A model generated the notes under the pieces. The model saw nothing but the letters and a program-made list of their open reading frames with translations. It had not been told where the DNA came from and did no database searches. A stretch of DNA of 64,000 bases from Taenia hydatigena (taxonomy: Eukaryota; Platyhelminthes; Cestoda; Cyclophyllidea; Taeniidae). Positions 23,801 through 35,506 of the stretch are shown one piece after another. The stretch's first letter is position 1. Every line of letters starts with the position of its first letter. The position numbers and the translations under genes are program-made. Where the stretch lies: assembly GCA_036345935.2 (NCBI GenBank), contig JADWOT020000003.1, forward strand, positions 13,741,901-13,805,900, read 5' to 3'.

Positions 23801-26800
23801 CTCTTATGGTAGAAAGTACCAGAAATACAACTTAAGTATTTATTAACGAGGGGACGCTCAAATTGAGATAATCACCAAGCACATTTGTCAAGGACCTGAC
23901 AAAAAGTTATAAGTTGAAAGTATTAGACCAAAAGGAAAATTTGGACACCGTCAAACCCAATGCAAGACCTCAAAAGGGAATAAAAGAGCTTCTTAAAGAA
24001 TTCAATTACATACCTTCATTAGACCCTCGCCGAAGAGAATCTCGACAGTCTCTTTGAGAATTGGCAAAAGACCGCCGTGATGAATACCGATACCCTTCTT
24101 AAGAAGAGGCAAGACACTTTCCACCTGCGGCAGACAGCGATCCTCCGGAGAGAGTCCGCCTATAGCGTTCTTAAAGACCTCCTCCACCACGTTCTTATCC
24201 GCGGCTGGTGGTGGTGGGTTAACAAACAGGTAAGCGTTAGGGTAGTTGAGCTACATTAACGCAATCGTCTTGGCTGTTCTAATGTCTAATATCTAATTAC
24301 TTAAAGCTTATTCCTGATGAAAGTGTTGGAGTTCGTTTTTTCGTAAATAGCGCGTTTAATGCGCAGAGACAAGAACTGGAACTTAATCCACCCTGAATGT
24401 GGTCTCACTGCCATGAAATTGGTTTGGTTTAAAACTGGTAGCTCTAAAAGCATTACACACTAAATTTAATGGATTCAATGATCGCAAAATGGATAAAAAC
24501 CATACTCGGAATCGACGACAGTCCAAATCTCGCCAAACATGAGCTATTATGAAGCGTATTAGGAATTATGGAATTTGCCCACCCCAACGTAATGCGTTGT
24601 CTTTATTACTAAAGTTACCCCATGAAAGGTAGCTGCGAATGCTTCCCAAAATCCACAATTAATTTCCCGTTATAACCAAATCAGTTCAATCAAAAAAGTG
24701 CTAAGCAAGGAAAGTTCAAAGATAAACTTAAAGGGATGAAAAAACTGAAATCTCGAAGTGATATTGTAGGGGGTATGATGTGCCTCCTTTTGGAAGCATC
24801 AAAAGATGAGAATAGCCTCCAAATTTGTGAAATATAAACCAGTTTTGGAAGTAATGTTTCAAGATTTAAGGAAACATTTCTCCCAATTATGGATGTATGA
24901 ACTAATTAATTAACTCAAGAATCGGTGGAAAATCCAGCGAAAAGGCTTACGGCCCAAACAAACGTCTTAAAAATCACAAAAACCAGTTTTAGAGACAAGC
25001 CAATTCGTGTCAAGACAATATTCAAAGTTGTCTCAAACAAATTATTTAGAAGCAGCGGAACAGAGGGAATGTCGAATCTACTGGTCAATAAACATCACTC
25101 ACGTGTGATGAAGTCACATTCGGACATCTTAAGGGCGTAGATTTCGCATTCCTTCCTGCTGAAACAGAAGACGATGACAGGTTCGAGATTGTGCTTTTTC
25201 ACCAAGCGCACCATCTTTGATACGTTGTCTTCCGTCTCTGAAAGCAGAAATCGTAATTAGGCGCGTGAAAAGGAACCCCAGTTCTGACGCATATTTCTTC
25301 GACAATATGAGGTTTGCTAAACAACTTCTCAATACCCAAGATGCTGGTACAAAAATGACCTACGAAAATGTACTGTTAATGGCGTATCATAAAAATGCCT
25401 TGCTAATTTAAATGAACATCTGTTCGTTTGTTATCAAGGTAACGGTAAATGAAGTGGAAGTTAAGACTCACTTTTGCTCATAGGGCCTGTTTTGGCGCGA
25501 CTGCTGCATGGACCGCCAAGTTCCTTCGGCTTGGGGAAGGAGGCCATAGCCTTTCGAAAATTCTCCTCTATGTAATTTCCCTGGAAGTAAACGAGGAAAT
25601 GCTTCCTGTTAAGAGGGAGCAGGTTGGTTCGAGTTTCTTGAAAAAAATAAAATGCTACTCCACTGCCACACTAAATCACACAGTTTAAATTATTTCCCCA
25701 CTCTGTTGCGCCATTTCAGCGCATTTTTTTGATTCCCCACAGAGTGCTGAAAAATGGTGGTAATTTGGTGCAATTTTAGAGTCGACCATATTTTCTACCA
25801 CCCATACTTGAAAACCGCCAAATTTAAGGCTAAAAAGCCATAAGCACTCCTAAGATAGCACAGAAAACGACTAATCTGACGATCGTCTTGGTGGTTTAAG
25901 TCTACGCGATGCTTCCGTAAATGGCACTCCAGCACACTACTTTGTCCTTAAAATGAAGAAATTAAAATTAGCCACAACTGATGATGATGCGCCAACCTCA
26001 AAACACGCTTAAATCAGCAGTGGCAAAGTTTGACAACTCTCAATACCGATCTAAATAAGTAGTTCAATGCACTCTATCGCATTAATTAAACCAACCAAAC
26101 TTCTGGAGGATTCTTAAAACTTTGCCTTGCACCTTAAAAATTAATCGCCCAAAACATCCTCTGCGGTGGTTAGACGAGAGAACACAGACTAGAACCCAGA
26201 TGCTATTCACCTAAAACGATAAGGGGTACGAGCTTGAGAATCCAACTTCCGGTTAGCGTGACCTATAGCTCGATAGACTGCTGTGAAATAAGATGCCTGT
26301 CGGTAATCCCCGATTCATGAAATTTTAGAGCAATCGAGTATATGCACAAATGGGCAAGACGAAAGGGGAAGGAACAGACCTCATTGAGAACGAGATAGAG
26401 GCCATCGCCACCAATGGGGTACATATAGTGTCGTAGAGGCACAGGTCGAGTATCTGAGGTGACTACATGGCAGGGCTGAGCGTGGAGAAAGGCGATCCAT
26501 TCAGCGAACTGGCGCGCGTTGGGTGTTGTGGCGGAGAGAAAGACGAAACGAACACAATCCGGCAGCAGCACCAGCGACTCCTCCCACACCACACCCCGTT
26601 CCGGATCACGCATGTAGTGGATCTCATCAAAAATCACCCACCCCACCTCGCGCATTATGGAGGACCCTCTAGTACAGGAGAAAACGGAAAACAGTTGAAG
26701 AATTTCAGCATTAACCCTCAGTGCTACGACTCCATGCCCAGAGGTTTGCAAACAGGACATTTTCTACTTGAAGTTATTTTGCTCGACGTAAAGCCTTTAT

Positions 26801-27979
26801 ACTCAGGACAAGGGCAGCCCACATCCATTTTACAAGCTGCGGATGCTGGGTAACATTGATCGCAGGAATTTCGTTCTCCGTAGACACGCATAGTCCGCTG
26901 CATGCAGGGCCTAAGCTAGCACCATTTGCACACTATTCAAAAAACAGATTAGCCGATCTGTGAAATCTAAGGGGTTTTAAAGAAAATAACAAGGCAAGCT
27001 ACTCTTCGAATGCGCGATCCATAATCTACCAATAATTGTTGCTATAAAAATATACTACTCGATTTACTTTCGACAAAAGAATACAGATTAAAATTCTACT
27101 TGCCGCAAATACACTCAACTCTTGTTGAAGAAGAATCACAAATTTTAAAAGGAGAGTGCTTACCGATAGAGCATAGATTGCAAAATTTCCGTGGTCATGA
27201 TGAGAACACCAGCATTGATGTTAATTGTAGCATCGCCAGTTAGAAGACCAACCTCCGGAAATTCCTCCGAGAATTCTCGATACTTCTGGTTGCTAAGAGC
27301 CTTGATTGGAGTTGTGTAAATAACGCGCTGTTTATCCCGCAGTGCCTTGGCGATCGCGTACCTAGTGACGCAGTACAAATCATAAGTTTAGTGGGAAATA
27401 TGAAATTGTGATTAGAAAAAAACACACTCTGCAATGACTGTCTTGCCAGCAGAAGTATGAGCTGAAACCATTACGGATTGGTTGTTATCAATGCAAAGAA
27501 GAGCCTGGATTTGAAACGGGTCCAGAGTGAATGGAAACGTTAGAACCTTAGGCTCAGGAATCACTTCCAACTTCTTAAACGGTATACCTGGAGGATAAGC
27601 GACCTTAAATGCACGTTCGTGAGAATATTTGTGCGCGTTAACACACCTCGTGAGTGCAGGTGCTAGGGAGGGAAATTTTGTAAATCTTGATTCGGGGAGC
27701 CTTTGACAGAGTTGACTCCAGCACCGAAGATAATTTAGGATCCTTAGACGGCTCCGCATGTTCTCTTTTGGTTGAAATATTTATGTGTTCCCTCAAATTT
27801 TCCTCGACTCTAAAGATGAAAAATACCTTGGTGAATTACTTTCGTTTCTTCTTCTCAAACTCTTCATCTACTTCCTCGGGACCCCTAGATTCCAATGACA
27901 AAATTGGAATTTCTCCTGCTCCTTTGTCCTCAAAAACTGAAGCTAGCTCGTCAATATCAACTCCGAAAACGTTCGACAT
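17899..27979 (-). CDS. MTREX: Exosome RNA helicase MTR4 (complete, 15 exons)
   Basis: Ski2-like DExH 3'-5' RNA helicase that feeds structured RNA to the nuclear exosome in TRAMP, NEXT and PAXT complexes. Exons 27840-27979, 27647-27809, 27428-27603, 27164-27361, 26380-26668, 25472-25580, 25103-25237, 24014-24204, 23092-23193, 21781-22057, 21015-21187, 20194-20586, 19646-20068, 18726-18993 and 17899-17951 join in phase to 1029 residues (human 1042). Motif [10 protein letters not shown] is at residues 148-156, motif II DEIH at 240-243, motif [11 protein letters not shown] at 509-517. The arch/KOW segment ([23 protein letters not shown]) follows, then the helical bundle GRVACEI..ADEL and the family-typical end [11 protein letters not shown]. 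Assigned to MTR4 rather than SKI2 because of the arch sequence and the C-terminal EEY/FKPYLMD region. The first two introns are only 30 and 43 nt. Confidence 0.98.
19046..19195 (+). pseudogene. Inverted, decayed copy of part of MTREX exon 13 inside MTREX intron 13
   Basis: The plus strand here reads [18 protein letters not shown] and then [12 protein letters not shown] and FVFDED. That is the same segment encoded on the minus strand by MTREX exon 13 (about 19695-19840): [36 protein letters not shown]. By eye about 85% of some 125 aligned bases agree. The copy lies in the intron directly 3' of its parent exon and in opposite orientation, about 0.5 kb away, so the MTREX pre-mRNA contains a long imperfect inverted repeat. 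No splice signals or start make it a gene of its own; it is best seen as a local inverted duplication. Confidence 0.85.
20644..20656. repeat. Short C-rich run in an MTREX intron
   Basis: About 12 consecutive C in the intron between MTREX exons 11 and 12, read as G in the transcript. No function is claimed. Confidence 0.6.
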
Positions 27980-28526
27980 CTTTCATGAAACATCAACCGA
28001 CTTAAGCACACAAAGACTACTATAAGCACCGCGCAAAATACGGGCAATTAAAACTCATGATTCCCGTCTTGTTCAAGATTAATCAGCAGTGTTTCCCATT
28101 GCCATAAGTCTAATTTGCAAACTCATTTTTATGAACTATGGCAGTGAGATACTTTTATCACGTCAACTGCATGAATTGTAGTAATTTTACATTAAAGCAA
28201 TTCCTTAAATGAGCTGCTAGCTTTGGTCATTTGCTAAGGAAAATACTTTACATTTATTCATACTTAAATGGAGGTGTGCTTCCATCCAGAGTCGCTAATT
28301 AACCGACATCAGATACACTTTAGAGCAGTAATTTGAAGCCCTGGCTGCCTAGATTCGACCCAAGTTTATACAGGATACTGCTTTCTTGTGTCAGTGCGGT
28401 CGGGAAATCATTTGTATTACTCAAATGCTTACTAGATTTCCAGCTATGTCTAAATTTGCAAGTTTATCGAATTAACATTAGCACTCTTATGAATCTCGGA
28501 TAAACATAGCAATCCAACTGGCGTCT
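27980..28526. other. MTREX upstream region
   Basis: Sequence ahead of the MTREX ATG (minus strand). It should hold the promoter and 5' UTR. AT-rich; I could not pick a convincing core element. Confidence 0.4.
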
Positions 28527-28714
28527 CTGTAGCGTCCCGAGGCTCCCTCGAAGGCAAAAGAAGGCAGAATGCTAGAGTAGAATATATATATTCAAGGGAC
28601 GGAGGGAAATAATCTGCTGGCATAGTCCGGAGGCCAGCCTACGCAGCTAGGGCAATACAGCCACCTCTGTCACCTTCACCGAAACCGGTAGTTCAAGCAA
28701 ACAAAGTACTACAG
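28527..28714 (+). mobile_element. MITE-like element, family M copy 1
   Basis: 188 bp beginning CTGTAG and ending CTACAG, so the ends are inverted repeats of each other. The interior carries family landmarks: GAAGGCAAAAGAAGGC, AGAATGCTAGAGTAG, an AT-rich ATATATATATTC, CTGCTGGCAT, CTACGCAGCTAGGGCAATA and CAAACAAAGTACTACAG. No open frame. Non-autonomous DNA-transposon type is inferred from size and ends; target-site duplications were not found. Confidence 0.6.
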
Positions 28715-28848
28715 TCCCAATACCCCTTGAAGACATAAGAAGGCATAATGCTTAAACTGCTGGCATGTCTAGAGGCCATCCCACTCGACACAGGCAATAT
28801 GGCCATCCAAGTGTTTCCCTGGTGGAAACCGCCAGTCAAACAGTGAAA
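28715..28848 (+). mobile_element. Family M copy 2, diverged and partial
   Basis: Starts immediately after copy 1. TCCCAATACCCCTTGAAG and CATAAGAAGGCATAATGCT match the family 5' region, then CTGCTGGCAT and GGCAATATGGCCATCC. It has lost the distal end. Confidence 0.5.
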
Positions 28849-28954
28849 GTATTCGAGCGAAAAGTTTCCCCTTAACTTTGCTGAGTTATTACTAACGTAT
28901 AAGCCATTCAAATCCGCGAGTTTTTAGCAAACCTGCCTGAATCCGCCTCCAAGA

Positions 28955-29142
28955 TTTTAGCCTTCCGGGGCTCCTTTGAAAGTAAAAGAAGACAGGATAC
29001 TAGGGTTGAATACATATATTCAACGGGCAGAGGAAATGAGCTGCTGGCATGGCCCGGAGGTCAGCCTACGCAGCTAGGGCAATATGGCCACCCCTGTGAC
29101 CCTGACCGAAACCGACAGTCCAAACAAACAAAGTCTTACAAG
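28955..29142 (+). mobile_element. Family M copy 3
   Basis: Same length (about 188 bp) and order of landmarks as copy 1, including ATACATATATTCAACGGGC, CTGCTGGCATGGCCCGGAGG, CTACGCAGCTAGGGCAATAT and CAAACAAACAAAGT. The ends are degraded. Confidence 0.6.
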
Positions 29143-31321
29143 AATGGAGTATGGTGTTATCGACTCCAACCCATTTTTGCACCTTTTTAAGTGCCACTAC
29201 TTTGTTTCGTACCCCAAAAACATAAGTCTCTGGTGTACACTCATGTCAGAGATTGTGATTTTAATTATGTCCTATCAGCATGAGTTGATTAAAATGTGTG
29301 GTGTCTGTGATCTGCCACCACCACGCAGACCTATAGCTACATATTCAAGAGGTCCTAATAATTACACGAACACTTAGTTTGCCAATATACTGAGTGGTGT
29401 AGAAAGGGTATTTAAGGGAGATGTTTGTATTTTTTGTAGGGATTTTCACATAAATCTTGTTGTTGTTATTGTCCTACTGATGGATGACTCCCATTCCCAT
29501 GCATAAAGTGGTTCCTCTTCTTGAGGAGCAGTAATAGCTTAAACTGCAGTTTTGAGGACTTGTGCATAGTCTGAATACAGTCATTAACTGAGCAGTAAAC
29601 TAGTATCACATTCATCATCTTTGATTAGTTGACATTCCCATCTTTTCCGACGGGTAGACGATTTATTCTAGCTAGTAAGCGCTGATTGTTTATTTGCGCT
29701 TCACCAGTCCAAGTCATCATTTGAATTTATCTTTCCCTGGAATGAAGGGAGGACTGATTGCGTTACAGATGTTTCGGTAATATCATTATGTTACTCCTAG
29801 TTTTGGTAGCCTACTTTTAAGATGGCTTAGGGTCGTGCGCCTCGAATACAGACACGCTTCACCGTTGCATGCACACCTCGTGCGATAAACCATCCAGCAA
29901 ACCATGACCTTGGCGACCTTGGAGTCCATGCCGTGCAGGTCCACTACTGGCTAATTAAATGTGTCAGTTTTTACCTTTTTGGCATGCTTTAGTAGTTTCT
30001 CCAGACCTCAACAATGGGAGGAGTATTAGGCTCATACAGAAGGCCTTGACTACCAACGCTATAGCCAGTTAGATTTCAAATTCACTCAAGATATAATATT
30101 ATTAATATTGATGCCCCATTTTTGGTTATGCAGTAAATTGATTTTGAAGGGCTCGTTGCTGCCCTCCATCGCCATGGTGACCCACTATCAATGCATTTGC
30201 TATTCTTCCAACAAAGAAATACGAGCTCCTAATGTCCTTTCTGTTTTACTTTTTCTTATATTGGTCAAATTAACCCAACTTTTGAAGGTAAGGTTTACAA
30301 GGAAAATTGGTTTTGTACTTACCAAACACGTAGTATAACTGGGAGAGGAATGGAAAACAAAGACAACGACGAAACACGGGCAAAACAAGGTTCCTTTAGC
30401 ATCTTTTAGCTTATTAATATGGGACGATAAAATTTGAGTCCATCTCTTAACTATCCTTATCCTTCATGCCCATGCCGAGAGTATTCACTCGCATGCGTGC
30501 GTATGCACCCCCGACTAATGCACTCTTATCGATTATCGATTACTCGTCCAAATCAACGCTAATAACAATGCTCTTATATCATTGGTCGCTTCATTAAACA
30601 CCTGGCTCCTGGAAATCGATATCACTTTAGGTGATGAACGCCTTTATTGGGTGATTGCTACCGTCATTCTTCAACAGTACATCATATCTCACTTGGCAAA
30701 TAAACTGAGAAATGTAAGAGGAGACTTGTTGAAGCCACAGGCTGCAAAAAAACGGTCTTAGCCTGCCAAAGTACTTGACTGCGAAACTCTGACCGCCATT
30801 TTCCTCTGCTGACTCATTTATTAAAGTACTTCCAGTCATACAATTCCAATTGCAGAACTTTTGTGTTTTTTTTCTTACGCTTACCAGTTAATAAATGATT
30901 CTCCTCATTTATGAACTGTCTTTGTCCATTCAGGATTTCTCAACCGAACCCACGGTGTGCACTACTACTGAAGAACTAGGTGGACTTCTCAAAGTGGCAC
31001 AATTTTACCTCTTCCGAGAAGGGGGTCACCATGCAAGACGACACAGAACGGTGACTATGGGGAGCTACATTTCAAAAGGTGTGTTTCAATACAGCACTCT
31101 GCAGTCTCTGCAGTCGGATTATCATCTATTTTGTGCTCATAGCCACACAGTTCTCATACATGCCGGCAATAAAGCTCTCCTCCATACCGATATACCCTGT
31201 TACATCATCCACTATGTTTAAATCATAACATAAACAACTTTTCAACGTGTATTTGAAGGCTGATAACAACAAAGAGGACTGAGGAGATGAGGTCCAATTG
31301 TACAGGAGGTGAAGGGAGAGA
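29143..31321. other. Gene-poor interval
   Basis: About 2.2 kb between the family M elements and the first calreticulin stop. I see no exon with family resemblance and no RNA gene. The left part of the 3' UTR of the calreticulin gene must fall at its right end. Confidence 0.5.
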
Positions 31322-32763
31322 TTAAAGCTCCTCATGGGGTTCCTTCACTGTTTTCTCGTCTTTTTCTGCCTCAGACTAAAAGGAAAGAGACATTTGTTTA
31401 AAACCAACTTAAGCGAACACCTACCGTTTCTTGAGTTGTTTCTTCTTTCTCCTTTTCCGCTTTCTTCTCCTCCTCCTCTCTCTCACGCATCAGCTGATCA
31501 AAGTTTGTTGACTGGAAGAGAAGAGGTAAAAGTTCAGCAAAAAAAGACGGAGGCTTACTGTTTGGATGTGGTGTGGACGCTCTCCCTTTTTAATTCTCTC
31601 CTCTTCCGCCTTCTTGGCTTCCTCCATTTCAGCGTCATATCTGGGTCTCCAGTGCTTGGCATGAGCTTCACATTCACTCACGTCGTCAGTGATGATGAAG
31701 TTGTCAAACAGGGTACCTGATTGTACTTGCCAGAGATCGAGACCAATGTATGCAAAGGTGCGAGAATATAAGTCTGGATCATCGACAAACTCAGGATTGG
31801 GGATTTGGCGTGCTCTCCACGGTCCTTTGTAGGCAGGATTGGGAATATTCTTGGGATGCCATTCACCCTTGTACTCTGGATTGTCGATTACCGGTGGTGA
31901 CCAATCTCCATCCATCTCATCGTTCCAGTCGTCCGGTTTTGTAGCGTTTGTGTCAACAATAGTTTCGGGTTGATCCCAGTCATCGGGTTTTTTATCGTCT
32001 GGATCAGGAATCATTATGTCATCCACCCAATCATCAGGCTTTTTCGATTCTGGATCGTCAATCATGCGGGGGTTGAGCATATCGAAGTCATCTACCAGGG
32101 ATCCATTCCTTATGCTTTTTTCATCAGCCCTTACATCAAAAGTGTTGTTGGGATGAACGATAAGGGTAAAGAGATGCGTGATATTGTCCAAGGAAAAAGG
32201 TATTGAGTGTTTAATCAAATGATTCTTCCCTTTGTGGGAGAAGATAAGATGTACAAGACGAGTTGAGTAGCCGCAGAAGTCGGGACCTAGGCAATGGGAG
32301 GGAGTTAGCTCAATCTTCTAACTTACCAAACATGATCTCGTAAGGAGTATCGCCAGTAAATTCCTTGGGCTTGAAGTCTTTCCCCAACAATTTGACGTAT
32401 CCACCGGCACAGTCCATTCCCTCGGCATACTTAACACTGAATTGGACACACATGGTCTTGTCTTTATTGGAGAAGGGTGTTATCAAGGCTGCCGAATAGC
32501 GATAGAATCTTGCCGCCTCCGTGGTATTCATTCCACCATCCTCCTTCTCATCATAGATGGGATCAGGTTTGGCAAACTCACATTTGCCTAGCTTCTCAGC
32601 TTCAGCCTCAGAAATCGACCATTTGTCGATTTTGCCTAGGAGAAGGCGATATCCACAAAGGCTTCATCAACTTACCATCGAGGAAGCGATCCTCAAAGTA
32701 GATCTTAGACGAGACTGTGGTAAGACAAACAGTCAGAAGAAAGGCTAAGGCGACGTGCATCAT
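31322..32763 (-). CDS. CALR: Calreticulin paralogue with HEEL C-terminus
   Basis: ER luminal lectin-type chaperone and calcium store protein. Exons 32676-32763, 32327-32635, 31559-32286, 31425-31511 and 31322-31375 join in phase to 421 residues. Signal peptide MMHVALAFLLTVCLTTVSS, then YFEDRF. The lectin core has MDCAGGYVKLLG (one Cys of the conserved pair) and PDFCGY (the other). Hairpin P-domain repeats KKPDDWVDD, KKPDDWDQP, TKPDDWNDE are followed by IDNPEYKGEWHP and IPNPAYKGPW. GLDLWQVQSGTLFDNF returns to the lectin fold. The tail is Lys/Glu-rich and ends HEEL, a tolerated variant of the KDEL retrieval signal. Has an intron after FLDG and two tail introns that the neighbouring paralogue lacks or places differently. 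An in-frame upstream ATG (32799) was rejected because it would spoil the signal peptide. Confidence 0.95.
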
Positions 32764-32804
32764 CCAAGAGTAGGAGTGGATACCCGATATTGTGTACAAC
32801 GCCG

Positions 32805-32812
32805 CTTATATG
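32805..32812 (-). promoter_or_regulatory. TATA box of the HEEL calreticulin gene
   Basis: CATATAAG on the minus strand, 42-49 bp upstream of the ATG at 32763. This fits a TATA-driven start with a very short 5' UTR. Confidence 0.45.
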
Positions 32813-32841
32813 TTTAGTCGTCTCAACTCACGGCGGTGCCA

Positions 32842-32889
32842 CATGGAATTGAGCAATTGGCTCCACTCATGTTGGCACTCGGTGATTGG
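32842..32889 (-). promoter_or_regulatory. Two ER-stress-element-like motifs
   Basis: On the minus strand two 19-bp blocks have the layout of the ER stress response element, CCAAT-N9-CCACG: CCAAT-N9-CCATG (32842-32860) and CCAAT-N9-CCAAC (32871-32889). The spacing is exact, but the second half-sites deviate by one and two bases. They lie 80-125 bp upstream of a calreticulin ATG, where vertebrate ERSEs occur. Function inferred. Confidence 0.4.
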
Positions 32890-34135
32890 TGCGTGTGAGG
32901 CTATCGGTTGTGCAGAGGTTACACGTGGCTCTTCACTCCTGAACCGATGTATTCAGTTCAGGTACGTTCCTCTGTGTTGCCTTTACTTTTGTCTGATTTG
33001 TTGGGCTCTTTTTTGGGTGCAGCCCCTTTGGAAGATTATTCAAGTGGGCATCCTTCTGTTGAGGAATCGCTGATAACTGAAACCTTCGAGGTAAGAAGGG
33101 GCCAAGCCTATTCTTGTGGTGGATTTTTTGGATCTATTCGATAGCTTTCCATTCTAGTGAGCAATTCAAGAGGAGCCAAAGTGACGATCCTTATGTTCCT
33201 CCTTAGATTTTTGTAGACAATTTTTTTCCATGTAATTTTTACCGCGCTAAGTGAACCCCTTGTAGATTTAGTCATTTTGTGGCAATGGATGAAAAAAATC
33301 TCACCGAAACTTGTGGCAGGAGTGGAATTACCTGTTCATCAGTCGTACAATGCAACTTTTCGAATGAGCTTACACTTTTAAAACCTCGGAGACATCAGTT
33401 CTCACTTTGCAGCCCTGAAAACATCCTCTCCGTGTCAGATCCCCATATCCATGGGCAAATCGATGTGTTTTGTGCCCCATTAATCTCCCACAAGTTTTTC
33501 ACCCTTCTAGGAAAACAGACTACCAAAGCCCACAAGAGACATGTCACCTTGAAAGGTGCTCGCGGCCTGACAATCAAAGGGAGGGCACTAGCCTCGCCAG
33601 CCGAGAAAGGCACAATCCCCACGCAGGTAACCCGTTAGCGGTGAGTCCTTGCACACGGGTAGAGAGCGTGTCAATAGATGTCAAGGCTTGTTGTAGTCAT
33701 TCTACTAACCTGGGAAAAGCCACCACCTATCGGAGTCTGAGAGGGGTACTCGCAAAGCACGCCATACCCGCCCCAGAGAGGTGCCCTTTCAGCGTAAAAC
33801 CACGACAAGAACTGGCAGAAACTGCAAGCTTCTCCAAGAGGCCCAACCGAGGACGCACTCACCACGAGTCGGAGGCAACTAAGACTTAAAAAGTGCAGGA
33901 CGACATCATAATTAGATACCCAGACGCGAGCACATAATGAAACAGTTTGAAACACTAACCGAACCCCACCACGAAGGACAATGTGAAAGCAACCAGTAAA
34001 CAAAGATTTTTTACTTCCGCGATCATGAAGCCGTTCGATAAAGGATAACAACATCAGTGGCAATGGGTAGCCACAGACCCATTTAGCAATGAAGTAAATG
34101 CGTATCGCACATACAAAAAGAAATCAAATAAACAA
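32890..34135. other. Spacer between the tandem calreticulin genes, with a GC-rich block
   Basis: Contains a GC-rich stretch at about 33520-33890 that differs in composition from its flanks and has a 139-codon open frame (33470-33889, plus) without family resemblance. Could be a decayed mobile element or unannotated non-coding transcript; I cannot tell. Confidence 0.4.
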
Positions 34136-35447
34136 CTACAATTCATCCTTCGGGGAAGCATCACCTCCCTCTTCAAGATCCACTTCCTCGTCCTCACTCT
34201 CGTCCGGTAAACTATCGGTGGTGGGAGTTTCCTAGAGGCGTGAAAAAAAATCAACAAGAGGTAACATCACATTACCTTATCCTTCTCCTCAAAACTCTTC
34301 TTCTCTTCCTCCTCCTCAAATGCGAATCGTTTTTTCCAGTACTCAGCGTGAGCCCGGCACTCGGATATATCGTCCGAAACGACAAAGTTGTCGAAAATCG
34401 TCCCAGACTTCACCTGCCAGAGATCGAGACCAATATAAGCAAAGTTGCGAGCATAGAGTTCGTTATCCTCAAAATAATCTGGATTAGGAATCTGTGGTGG
34501 CTTCCACTCTCCCTTGTAGGCAGGGTTTGGTATCATCTTGGGATGCCATTCACCCTTGTAATCGGGGTTATCGATCATGGGAGCCGTCCACTCGCCGTCT
34601 GTTTCTTCGTTCCAGTCCTCTGGTTGTTTGGCATTTGTATCTACAATAGTCTTGGGCTGATCCCAGTCATCGGGCTTTTTATCGTCCGGGTCGGAGATTT
34701 CAGCCTCATCGACCCAGTCTTCTGGTTTTTTGGCGTCGGGATCCTAAATAAGTCTTTAATTAAGGTGAAGCGAAGAGATATACATCAATTGTCTTTGGAG
34801 GGATCATATCAAAGTCGGCAACAAGCGAACCAGTATCAGCAGTTTTGTTATCAATCAATACTTCAAATGTGTTATCAGGTCGGACGATGAGCGTGTACAA
34901 ATGGGTAAGAGTGTCCGATTTGCAGGGAATTTCCTTTTTCACGAGATAATTTTTGCCCTTATAGGAGAAAATAACGTGGACAATTTTCTTATCATAACCA
35001 CAAATATCGGGACCTAGGGAAAAGGCAGATAGAGGGGGAATGCAACGTACCAAACATGATTTCGTAAGGACTTTCCCCATGGAAATCTTCTGGTTTGAAA
35101 GATTCTCCCAGTAGTTTCACGTACCCACCGCCGCAGTCAATGTTTTGCTCATGCTTTACCGTGAATTGCACACACATGACTTTGTCCTTATTTGACAAGG
35201 GCTTATCAAATGGTGCTGAATAACGGTAAAACCGGGCATCTTGTGTTGTTCGCATCCCACCGTCTTCTCTATCATCGAAATCACCCTTTGGTTTTGCATG
35301 TTCACAGATACCCAAGTTGCTTTCGTCATATTTGGACTTTGCCCACTTATCAATGTTGCCCTCAGTAAACCTGTCCTCAAAGTAAACTTCAGCACGCGCA
35401 TTAAAAATGATTAACAACACAATAATAAACGCAGGAAGAACCATCAT
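34136..35447 (-). CDS. CALR: Calreticulin with KDEL C-terminus
   Basis: ER chaperone. Exons 35051-35447, 34784-35013, 34276-34743 and 34136-34231 give 396 residues. Signal peptide MMVLPAFIIVLLIIFNARA is followed by EVYFEDRF. The lectin domain reads VKHEQNIDCGGGYVKLLG and PDICGY, with both conserved cysteines; the P-domain reads KKPEDWVDE, KKPDDWDQP, KQPEDWNEE, then IDNPDYKGEWHP and IPNPAYKGEW; GLDLWQVKSGTIFDNF closes the fold. The acidic tail is short for the family (ESEDEEVDLEEGG) and ends KDEL. Introns of 37, 40 and 44 nt. Closer to canonical animal calreticulin than the HEEL paralogue 1.4 kb downstream, in the same orientation, so tandem duplication is likely. Confidence 0.97.
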
Positions 35448-35491
35448 GCTTCAACCTGTAGAGAACTCGGAAAAATTGAAGGAGCAATTTA

Positions 35492-35506
35492 TTAATATAT
35501 GATTGG
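35492..35506 (-). promoter_or_regulatory. CCAAT and AT-rich TATA-like element upstream of KDEL calreticulin
   Basis: Minus strand CCAAT at 35502-35506 next to ATATATTAA at 35492-35500, 45-60 bp before the ATG. No ERSE-like second half-site follows the CCAAT. Confidence 0.3.

Noticed and set aside
27687..28025. 112-codon plus-strand frame at the MTREX 5' end
   Set aside because: Antisense shadow of MTREX exons 1 and 2, which are placed by family match ([18 protein letters not shown] and APRIK..CTHE).
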